DNA of 64,000 nt from Diadophis punctatus similis (taxonomy: Eukaryota; Chordata; Lepidosauria; Squamata; Dipsadidae): the NCBI GenBank assembly GCA_023053685.1, contig JALIGW010000002.1:168756430-168820429 (forward strand), written 5' to 3'. Positions 1-12,000 of the stretch are shown piece by piece (position 1 is the stretch's first letter; each line of letters begins with the position of its first letter). The notes under the pieces were generated by a model. That model worked only from the letters and a program-made list of their open reading frames with translations. It made no database searches and was not told the origin of the DNA. The position numbers were made by a program, and so were the translations under genes.

Positions 1-70
1 TCTAGAAAATGGTCCCTGCTTAGGATTTAGGAATCCTAATCAGCCTTATCAATGGTTATCCTATAAAGAG
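1..70 (+). CDS. ACSL6: ACSL6 exon (cut by window edge)
   Basis: Reading from base 2 gives [20 protein letters not shown] and then YKE, followed by a gtaaga donor. This is the conserved NGPCLGFR...YQW segment just before the adenylating domain core of ACSL proteins. The exon start is outside the window. It ends on a complete codon. Confidence 0.9.
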
Positions 71-3000
71 GTAAGATTGAGATTTTTACTTTTTCTTTTA
101 ATTGAACAACAGTAAAAAATGGAACTGTAATGTGAAATATTTTTTCTACTGCACCCTGATCTGGATAGCTAAGGAAGATAATTACCTGGTTAGAGATGAT
201 TACATTAACAGAACAGAATATTAAAGGGGCTGCTGATGTGCCTTCCCCACTCCCAAGATACTCAAAATCTACTGTATAGGGTACATAGTAATCCTCATCT
301 ATTGTTTAGTTTGTAAGAAGCACTTTTTCAAGTGGACTGTGCCTGCAGTAGTGACATTTAATCACCTTTTGAAGTTACAATGGAACTGAAAAAAGGGATT
401 TATGACTGTTTTTCACACAACCATTGCAGCATCCCCATGGTCACATGATCAAAATTCAGACGCTTAGCAACTGACTCATATTTACGACGGTTGCAATGTC
501 CCGGGATCATGTGATCACCTTTTGTAACCTTCTGACAAGCAAAGTCAATGAAGAAGCCAGAGTCAGTTAACAACCATGTTACTACTGTAATTTAACAACT
601 GCAGTGATTCACTTAACAACTGTGGCAAAAAAAGGTTGCAAAATGGGGCAAAATTCACTTAACAACAGAAATATTGGGCTCCTTTGCGATTGCAAGTTGA
701 GGACTACCTGTACTGTTATATAGTCCAGGGGATCTCTTAAACAAGAAGTAAAGCTGGAACTGCTTTGAGATTAGACAACAACTAAATTAATTGATAATAC
801 AATTCTCAATTTTGTGTTAAGTTGAAAGGGAGTGGAAAAAATAGCATGTGGAAATGTCTCACTGAATTCCACCTGGCAATTTAATGTGCTTTATTTCCAC
901 TTTCAGGTTACTGAAAGAGCAGAAGCATTGGGATCAGGCTTACTTCAAAAGGGATGCAAATCATCACCAAACCAATTGATTGGGGTCTTTGCCCAAAACC
1001 GTCCAGAGGTGAGACTGCAAGAAACGGAATCTTATTTCCAAACTCTCGTTGTATTCACATTTCTTCCTGTTTATATATTTTATCATCTTCTTCCAGTGGA
1101 TCATTTCTGAGCTGGCTTGCTATACCTATTCCATGGTTGTGGTTCCCCTGTATGATACATTAGGCCCTGGATCCATTCGTTATATTATTAATACAGGTAA
1201 AGAGAATAGATTTGTTTGAAAAATTCTTCAAATACTTTTTGGTTTCTTAAGCAGGAGTCTGGTTGTTCAAAATATGTATTTCAGTAGCAAAAGTCCCTTT
1301 AAATTTGATTCCACAGTGAAATATTAGAAGAAGGATCAAGAAGAACGTACAGGAATAAAATTTATTTTATTGGATTTTTACAATTTGCCATTTTACTACA
1401 TCTCTGCATTTAATATCTGCAGGATCACATGGACCAAATGGATTCTAGAAAACCATGTAGCTTTCTTTATCTGTTTCTTAACTGAAAAGGTCCTCATTCC
1501 AAAATCTAAAGAAATAACATTTTAATCAAAATATTTTGTTTTTAAATTTAAAACAATGAGCCGAGGTGGCACAGCGGTTAGAGGCAGTACTGCAGTCCAC
1601 TTTAGCTGACTGTGATCTGCAGGTCAGCGGTTCAAATCTCACCGGCTCAAGGTTGACTCAGCCTTCCATCCTTCCGAGGTAGGTATAATGAGGACCCAGA
1701 TTGTTGGGGGCAATATAAATATACATTGCTTACTGGTGTAAACCGCTTAGAGAGTGCTTGCACTGTGATGTGGTATATAAATCTCACAAATAAATAAATA
1801 AAAAATAAAAATAAAAAAATAAAAAATGCCAATGTAATTAGAATTGTAGCAGAGAATTAAGGTTCAAGTATCAAATTTAGATCTTAAAATCCAGATGAGA
1901 TTTCCAGTACGGGAATTAACTGTTTAAAAATTCTATGTTTTGAGCCTTTTCTGCAGCTTTTGAAGTTTATGAATCGTTATAATCGTTGGAGAAAACAGAT
2001 TGAGAAAGTCTGATTGACAATCTAGGGATAAATATCTTATGTTTTACAGAGTTAAATTAAAATGTAATTCCTGTAACCATTCACACAACTAATATGATAC
2101 CAGAAATACTTGCCAATTTCTTTTCTGACTTTAAAATATAACACTAGCACTAGCACTTATTTACCTCTTTACAGTGCTTTACAGTCCTCTCTGAGCGGTT
2201 TACAGTGTCAGCATATTGCCCCCAACAATTTGGGTAAAAATTATTTAAGCTATGAGCCAGTATTTTAGAACAGAACAGTTTTGAACCGGTTTTAATTTAG
2301 TATGAGTTTTGAAGCTCATTTTGATTACAGATTATAGATTCAGGAATTAGTCAATTCCTCAGTCTAAGTCCCTTCTAAATTTTACTATTTTAAAGCTAGA
2401 ATAATCCAGACAGGAGGGAGAAAGAACTAGGGCTGGGAAATTGGGAAGGTATTGATTCAGAATTTAAACATTTTGTACCCCTGTATACACAATGGAAATA
2501 AGAATACATTTGCAGTGGCGATTAGAGGGTTGCAATTTTCAGGAATTGATATATATTCTTCTTCAAATAAATGTCACACAATTTAGATGGCTTGTGATTT
2601 GTTAATAAAAAAAGCGATTATATTTTAATATAGTTACCTGTATCGTTTGATTTATTTTATTAGCTGATATTTCTATAGTAGTTTGTGATAAACCTGAAAA
2701 AGCCAGAGTCCTGCTAGAACATGTAGAAAGAAAACAAACACCGGGCTTGAAATCAATTATCTTGATGGACCCCTTTGAAAAGGACCTTAAAGAAAGAGGA
2801 CAAAGATGTGGAGTTCAAATCCAGGCTATGTTGGAAGTAGAGGTGCGGTTCTTTTCCAGTGTTTTATTTGATCTTATCTTATACTTTTGTGAAATGAAAA
2901 ACTATTTTAAGGGGTGAGAATAAATGGTATTTTTAAATATGCTGAAGAACAACTATTTTTAAAAAGCGAAGACAAGACAAAGTTAATAAGTACCATAATT

Positions 3001-5925
3001 TGATTTTTTAAAAATGTCTTTGAATCAGTGTTAACTCTTGGTAACTGTATGGGGAAGTCCCTGTAACTTTCTTGGCAAAGCTTTTTAGAAGTGGTTTGCC
3101 TTTGAGTGATTCCTAGAGCTGATTAAGAGGGAAAGGTCCAAGGTCATTTAGGGCAAGACTAGAACTCACAGTCTCCTGGTTTCTAGCCTGATGTCTTAAC
3201 CATTGCACCAAAGTAGTTCTCAATTTAATTAATAATGTTTTAAAAAATCTAAATTTGACAGCGTAAAACTGCTTTATTAGTCCAGTCTTGTCAGTATATC
3301 ACAGCATGATGTAAATTTAAAGAAATAAATAGCAATAGGAAACAGGTCAGGCCAGAGAACTGCTCACAGATTATCACAAATACTAATTATGATTATTTTC
3401 TTGTATTCTTCAGAACTGTGGTCGGGAATGCTGGCATGTTCCTGTAGTGAGTATAATCCATCCTTTTCTATCTTTAGTATTTTTTCATAAACGAACGGCT
3501 AAATACACCATTAAGTGTTCAAGGAAAGAATGAAAATAACACAAGATTGTATGGTTTGTTTGTTCACATTCCATTTCTGTTAATGGAAAATTTAGTGGTA
3601 CAGATGTTTTTGTGAATTTTTCAATAAGCTGCTTATAAATAGCACTTCAGGGATACAGGGAAATATAGCATTTTAAAAATGTTGACTGTTCATTCAGAAA
3701 AGAGACACCAGAATTGCCCAGTACATGAATACTTTTATACAGAGAATTCCTGTATCTTCATGTGAGATATTTGGCATGTTTAGGACTAAAATATAAAAGA
3801 ATTAATGATTTGATGCTATTTTCTAGTGCCATGGAAGAATCTTACTGAGCAGAAGCTGGGTTTCTTGCTTCTCATAATATGAATGTCCTGTGACAAAATT
3901 TTCTGTGCAGAAAAAGGTTCTGCTTTTGTGTGACTAACAGTTTATGTTTGTGTGTCTTTACAATCAAAATGAGGATTCTGAGAAAAACGCTCCAAAAACT
4001 CATTGTTGGATACTTTGTAAATAACTGGATATTTGGCAGTACACATTTTTGAAATCAATCAATCACTCAATCACTCAATGTGGGATTGGGAACAGAAAAC
4101 ATCAGGGAGGTGAATTTCTCTTATTCCCATACCATGTTTCCCACAAAATAAGACCCTGTCTTATATTTTTGGGGGGCGGGTGCCTTGGCCTTATTATCGG
4201 GGGGGGGGTGTCTTATTATTTTCAGGGTGTAGCCATGAAGTGGGATTTGTGTGGCTGGTTCTTGCCCGCAGCATTGCGAGGATCAGATCAGAACCGCTGC
4301 TGCCCAAGATCAGTAGGCCAGATTCGGTGAGGTGGACGCACCGCTGCCGCTCGGGAGAAGAGAGAGAGGAGGCACTGTGAGAGAACCCATTTCTCACGTT
4401 CTTTTCCTCCCGGTTGGGGGCAGCACGTTCAGCTCCCCAAATCTGGCCTGCTGATCTCCAAATGCACGACTGCCACTCAGGAGAAGAAGAGAGAGGAGGT
4501 GCTGCGAGGTTCGGGAGAAGAGAGAGAGGCAGTTCTCCCCCCTTCGCCGGCCGAGATCGGCAGGCAGATTCAGGGATCTGACTTCCAGCTCCTGCCATAC
4601 CCGGCGAGCGGGGGAGAAGAGATGGCAAGGGGAGCCCCACCTCGCTCCATGCGTCTTGTTTCTCCGCTGCCCCACCCCTCCCCACCTGGCACTCCCTCTT
4701 GCCAGCCGAGATCGGCAGGCTAGATTTGGGGAGCTGAATGTGCTGCCGCCGTCCGGGAAGAGAACAACATGAGAAATGGACTCTCTTGCAGCACCTCCTC
4801 TTCTCCTGAGTGGCAGCGGTGCGTCTGGCTCACCGACTCTGGCCTGCCGATCTCTGGACACACGGCTGCCACCTGGGAGAAGAAGAGAGAGAAGAGGTGC
4901 TGCGAGAGAGCCCATTACTCATGTTCTTTTCCCGGGCGGCGGCAGCTCATTCAGAAGTTTTTCTTTACATTGCAAGGAGTTTCCCTGCAAAGACCGGCCG
5001 AGAGAGAGTAGTTGCGGAGAGAAGCCAGACGCTGGTAAGATGCGCGTCTCGCGGCCCGCCCCTCCCCCTCACCTGCCACCCCCAAATTGTGCCCAAACAT
5101 CTTACCAGCGTCTGGCAGCTTCACTGCTTCTCTTTCTCAGCCGGTCTTTGCAGGGAAACTCCTTGCAATGTAAAGAAAAACTTCTCGCGAGCGCGAGAAG
5201 TTGTTAATTGCTCACACTCGGAGGAAGTTTTTCTTTACATTACAAGGAGTTTCCCTGCCAAGACTGGCCGAGAAAGAGAAGTGGCGACCTGCCAAACTCT
5301 GGTAAGATGTTCAGGCACAATTTGGGGGTGGCAGATGGGGCAGGGGATGCATGTACATAGTTGGGGAAGGGGGCTTATTTTTGGGGGGGGGGCTTATTTC
5401 AAGGCATGCCCTGAAAAGCCCGGTTGGGCTTAATATCAGGACATGTATTATTTTCGGGGAAACACGGTACTTAATACTCCCTACTGTTCTCCCTCTCCCA
5501 AAAAACCTGATATTACATCGTCAGAATTTGGCATGTAAGTGGCTGAATATTTCTGTAATCTTCAGGTAAAAGGATTAACATAAGAACATAAATAAGAGTG
5601 GGAGACTTCTGCAAAATGAACAACTTCCATTCTTGTGAATAGAAGTTATTTAGTTTGGTGATTCCAAGAACTGCCCCTCTGAATATTTTCCTGAACACAA
5701 TTTAAGCTGAGAATTAAAAGTAAGGAAAATCCAAAAAATCCAAAACGGATTCTGAAGGTTTTGGGTCTCTGATATCTTATTAGCCCTATTCAGAAATTTC
5801 CCTCACCTTCAAATCCAATGCTGAGATGGGAGTTTCACCCTCCAGAGTACATACAGAGTTACTGTAGCCCCCACTCCTATGTATGTATGTATGTATGTAT
5901 GTATGTATGTATGTATGTATGTATG

Positions 5926-5989
<64 letters not shown>

Positions 5990-5995
5990 ATCTAC

Positions 5996-6077
<82 letters not shown>

Positions 6078-9010
6078 CAGATGAAGACAGGATGGCAGCC
6101 TCAGCATAGCTATCAGACTCTGGATAAAGGCTGACTCCCTGTCTATGCTGTCTTACAATAGGGATGCCAGGGAGTTCTTTAGGTTCTGTCCAGCTCAGCC
6201 CCAAATAAAAGTTCATACAATTGTAGTATAAGACTTTAACATAATGGTCTATTCTCAAAAAAGTATATGCATACAATCCCAATTGGGACTGGTAACTCCA
6301 TTGCTAAGTGACATGGTTGTAAGCAAGACATCACATGACCGTGATGAACTTACAATCTCATTGTGAAGTCCTTACATTTCAATCACATGACTGTGGAAAC
6401 CCTGTAAGTATAGGGATGAGTTAAAAATTTACATTCTCTGTGCCATCATTTATAGTGGTACTTTGGTACTCAGTTGCTTTCACATTCATCAGATTTGGTA
6501 CTCAATGCATTTTGATGCAAAAATTTTGTCCCAATACTCATCATTTGTTTAGTACTCAACACACAATCTAGAACTTGTTGTTGTTGGCTGCCTTGTATTA
6601 ACTACTGTGTTTCCCCAAAAATAAGACCCTGTCTTATGTTTTTTTGAACCCTGAAATATTATTGCCATGCACTCAAAAGCCCGATTGGGCTTATTATCAG
6701 GGGATGTCTTATTTTGGGGGAAACAGGGTACATTATTCCTTATGGGAAAAAATTGTTTGGTACGCATCATTTTTGGTACTCGTCGCGCCTCCTGGAACCA
6801 ATTAATGATGCATTCTGAGGTACCACTGTACCTCAGAATGCTGTAGTTTGAATGTTCACTAAATAGGGCAGTTGTTAAGTAAGTTCTATCTTTATTTTGA
6901 ACCAGATTTTGCGGGGGAGAAAGAGAAAGCGAGCAACACCCTATGGAAATGATTGCATTAAAAATTATATTATTTCTCTGTTTTTGAAACTGATAAATCT
7001 GATGCAAGAAATTTTGTTTCTTATAATTGTGATTTTTTTAGCCTCCTCACCCAGAAGATCTATCAATTATCTGCTTTACTAGTGGTACCACAGGTAAAAT
7101 TTATCACTTTAATGCTAATGAAATTTAACATAAATATAGTTTATAGTTTTAACTCTTTTAGACCCATTTAAAATGTTTGTAAATAGAAATGTGTACATTT
7201 TAATTTTGATTACTTTTACATATTTTATAATATTGGGGGGGGATGCAAAAGTTTAATGGTATATAAAAATACAAAGTGCTTATCACCCTGACTGATGAGA
7301 TATATTTTGAAAAGTTGGAGAGCCGAGGTGGCGCAGTGGTTAAATGCAGCACTGCAGGCTACTGCTAGTTCAGCAGTTCAGCTGTTCAAATCTCACCAGG
7401 CTCAAGGTTGACTCAGCCTTCCATCCTTCTGAGGTCGGTAAAATGAGGACCCAGATTGTTGGGGGCAATATGCTGAACTCTGTAAACCGCTTAGAGAGGG
7501 CTGTAAAGCACTATGAAGCGGTATAAAGTCTAAGTGCTATTGCTATTGCTATTTATACTGGTAAATAACTGGTTAAATTCAAGGATAGAATTACTTACTT
7601 GGCGCATTGTGAATTTAACTTCAGCTCCAGTAGATATTAGAATTAAAATCTTGTATTCAAAGATCTTTGAACTCTGCCTAAAGTGACTTTACTAAATATT
7701 TCCCCTGTTGATCTTTTATTTATTTTACTTCATTATTTTTGACTTGAAGCTATATGTATAGCAATTGCAATTTCCAACCAGTTTGAAAGTAGCAAAGTAT
7801 CTAAATATCTCATGGACAGTCAAATATATGAGGAATGAGGGGGTTATTTCCTTCACTGCAAAAATGTATTTCCCAAAATATTGAAATGTTAGCTACTTGG
7901 ATCTTGATAATGCTAGTTCTGATCTATGATTTGATTTATTTAATTTGACAAATGAAAAATCATGCTTATACATGGATTTTTCTCATACTACGGTGGAATA
8001 TACTTAATTCAGATAGATAGATAGATAGCTTTTATTGCGGTCGGAGACCAATTTAAACTTAATTCAGATATTTTCATTACTTTTTCTAAATCTATGTGCT
8101 CTACATATTAGGTATACATTTGGAAACATTATCTATTTTTAAATACATAAATACATTATCTTCACTTAGTGTTTTGGAACTTGACCTCATGAGTTCAAAT
8201 TTATCTTATGTTAAGTTAAATGTAGCAAGAAAAGATCTTTAGAAAGTAAAATAGGAACAAGCGAAAGCCAAATGTCATATATTTGGATTTTCAAAGCACA
8301 TTTCATTATCTCTCCTTTTGAAGAAATGTCCTTGGTTGGGAGTAATAATCTTGCCATCTCTACCTACTCTCAAATACTACATTTATTTAATGCATTCCTT
8401 AATACTTTCAAGCCTATAAATATTTGAAGGAAAACATCTTGGTTGCTGTCCATCAGATAGCACTAGTAGAATTGGCTGTGGTTGTAGGAGATGACCTGAC
8501 AGTGGTGTGGAAAGACTGCATTAAGTTCCAGATTCTGTACAAAGCTCTAATACAAATCAACATTTGAACCCTGGTAGAAGCGTATTGTTTTCAAAGATAG
8601 CTCTGAAACAAACAAGGTGATTTCAAATATGTTATGTTTAAAATATGAATGGTTATAGTAGAGCATCCTCAGCTTGATTTTAAAAGTTTGTGCTAGCCTC
8701 ATACTGAAGGAAAAGGGAATCGGCAAAAAGAAGAGAAGAAAACAAGCATCAGAGAAATGATGGGTGGACCTGCCGGGGGCTCCTTGTTTAGTACCTTCCA
8801 CCAAATTGGGTGTGTTTTCCAAAGGATTATCGTGGTGGAAATGTTGTCCTTAAATGAGGGGCATTTCTAATGTAGATGATGAGATGTCACAGTTCAATGA
8901 AGGGAAAGCTTATGGGAACCAAGTTGCAACATCAGAACAATAATTGTTTATAGGAAATATCTGGCAGGGTCCCTGAAAGTGCCTTTTGGGTATATATGAA
9001 ATAACTTATT

Positions 9011-9057
<47 letters not shown>

Positions 9058-12000
9058 TTATTTGTTCTTATATGCCGCCCTACTCCCGAGGGACTCAGGG
9101 CGGCGTACAACGATTGTATAAGAACATTAATAATAAGTAATAGTTTAAAAAACAATGTTAAAAGATATACAAAAATTAAAAAGTATTCACAATCAGTCAT
9201 ACCAAGGGGGGGGAATTCAGATGTATTTAGTCGTTCCCCCCTGCCTGCCCATCTGACTGACCCATCTTGCCTTCACTGATACTACAGCAGTGAAAACTAC
9301 TTAAACTGTAAGTGCTAAGCAGGCATTTAAAGGCTGACAATGCACATCCTGTCAAAGATCATTTCATATTAGCAAATAAGAAAAAGATTTTGAAAGAATT
9401 CTCTGTGGCGCTGACTTCTTTGCCCATGTTTCTTAGCTGGTAAATGTGAATGTTTATTTGATAAGATGCTTCTTCCTCCATTTTCTAGGTAACCCAAAAG
9501 GTGCTATGCTGACTCATGGAAATGTGGTGGCTGATTTTTCAGGTTTTTTGAAAGTGACAGAGGTGAATACTCTATTTACTTTAAAACCTGACAACAAAAT
9601 GAACTATATAATTTTGGAAATAGAAACACCTACAAAATAGGAAACTGTCTTAGGAGACTGCTTGGGAGTCATGATTGTAATTTCCAATGCCATTGGTTTA
9701 AGTACTGAATTAATGCTTAATAGTTGCAAAAAATCCAATGATGATTTTTGAATTTAAGATATATTTTTTTCCTAGCAAGAAGGGTGGGTAAACAAACAAA
9801 CAAAGGATCATTCCAACTTGAGGCTTGGGCATGGTTCATGCAGACACACCGAAATCAGTGTAACTATAATTAACATTGCCTTAAAATGGGTCAGAGAAAT
9901 TCAGATGTTACTTTATCTCATGCCAGCTCTTTCAGCTCCCAGCTGATAATGGCCTTTCTACAATGATCACTATGAGCACCTCAATCTGCAGTATACATAA
10001 ATTGATTTTCTGCAATAGAAAAATATATTTAAAAAAATATTAGACATTTTAAAGAAAAACATAGAAATGGAAAGGGAGTCCCTTCTATCTAAAATATTTT
10101 GTGAGCAGAGCAGCAAACAGAAAGGCTTAATAAAGAATCCATGCAATTTAAAGCATGGAAGCATGAACAGGCATCCAAAAAGCAAGATTGCAAGGTTAAT
10201 TTTATAGCATGATATTAAAAAAAAACTTGGAAGGATTCCCATACCTTTAATGGCTGACTGATAAACAGAATTTACTTGGCTATGAATTTTGTGTTATATC
10301 TCATCTTCATAAAAGCATCACATGCTATATTCTGTTTATGACTCAGAGATTGCCTTATTCTAATTGGGTTCAATCAGATTAACTGTGTTTTTTTTAAACA
10401 AACTGCAGTGGCCTTGTTGAGACATACTACTAACCTATTATGGATGGATTCACATAGTGCACTAAGCCAGAATGAAACACAACATAAACCACTACTTAGC
10501 TCCAATTATTCAGGATTTCATAGGAACCCTTTTCAGCCCTATCTTGATATGTGACTGATCTGTCACTTGTAGATTACAGCTGATCCTGGGGATCAAACAG
10601 TTATTATAGGCCACAGATTTCCTTCTACTGGAGGATAAGGATAAGTCTTGCAGTCTGATATTGTAATTGTCCAAATGCTAGCTGTTTTATTTCATTTTAT
10701 TATTTCATTTCATTTTATTTATTTTATTATTTATATGCCGCCCACTCCTAGTAGAGTGACTCTGGGTGGCTTATGCTGAAAAGGGATCTTATTATCTTAA
10801 TAATGTTTCAGTAAATAAATAGATGGATGTTTCTATAAATAAATGAATATCCTGTCCTTCCATTACAAATAGAGTGTCTGCTAGCTAAATGGTTTGACTT
10901 GGTCTAGAATATGTTCCTAACCCATGTGGATGTCGACACTTGAACTTGTGGCTTAGTAATTGGTCAATTTTGTTGAAAATTGTTAAATTGTTAAAAAGAG
11001 GCACTTCTTTGGGGAAAACTCCAAGCTGCAAAAGTATCTGAAGTGTTCTTGGGAGTGGGCATTTTGAGTTGGCATCAGAGATGCTTGAATAAAGGGCATG
11101 ATCATGGCTCAGGTCTCAAAACACACCTGCCCAGGTGTCTGGAGAAGATCTGGGGGGAGGGCGGGGCTGAAGGATAAAATATGTGCCATGATGCAAACTC
11201 CATTCCTTCCATAATTGCACAATTGCGTAATTGTAATGCTGCACATATGAAAGGGCAGGATTTGTGTCAGTGATAGATAATATGATGCATGTGTTGTCAT
11301 TTTGGTGTTGTGATTAAGAACGGACACCTTTGGTGCCCTGTACAGTGGAGAGACTCTCTGCATTACAGCCTTGTGTTACTTACCACTCCTGCTAACATAG
11401 CTCCATTGGTGTCGTGGCCTAACGCATTATTTCAAACACTGTTCTCTTTTCTCACGTAATAATTTCTACCCACCTTTTGCTCCTCTTGGTGCCATTTTTC
11501 TTTTTATTGTTTTATGACTTTCTTGTTGTGTCTTCCTGTCAGTGTTTCTTTCCTTTCTGTCTCCCATGCCCTTCATCTGCAGAAAGTGATCTTTCCGAGA
11601 CAGGACGATGTACTCATCTCGTTCCTACCTTTGGCTCACATGTTTGAGAGAGTGATACAGGTAAGAAACTGCCTAGACTGACCAGGCCTTGTGGGGCTCC
11701 CTGTTGTGTTTTTTTTTCCAGAGTCAGTGGTCTCCTACATATGAGGATGTACACATTTCCTATTTGCCTTTAGCACACATGTTTGAGCGAATGGTACAGG
11801 TAAGGCCTCAGTGTCAGTGGAAGCCAACATTTTCTCCTGCTGAACAATTAAAAAAAGGGATGACTAGGCAATGGGATGGCCCAGATGTGCTACTAGGTCA
11901 GTGTTTTTCAAACCTGCCAACCTTAAGATGTTTGGACTTCAACAAGCATGCTGGCTGGGGAATTCTGGGAGTTGAAATCCACACATTTTAAAGTTGCCAA

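Larger units (their letters stand above)
1197..2663 (+). other. ACSL6 intron with SINE copies
   Basis: Holds a + strand tRNA-derived SINE at 1558-1826 and a short minus-strand fragment of the same family at about 2165-2240. The rest is AT-rich and shows no recognisable element. Confidence 0.75.

Noticed and set aside
1558..1640. tRNA-like A and B boxes as a real tRNA gene
   Set aside because: The same head is followed by a repeated SINE body in several places, so these are SINE promoters, not tRNA genes.
4194..5433. Overlapping open frames of 143-207 codons on both strands
   Set aside because: They follow GC-rich direct and inverted repeats within a TIR element, lack splice or start context, and show no protein family features.
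5818..6282. Open frames with [12 protein letters not shown] repeats
   Set aside because: Pure translations of the compound microsatellite.
11583..11799. Treating both gate exons as constitutive
   Set aside because: Including both would duplicate the LPLAHMFER segment, which no known ACSL protein has.
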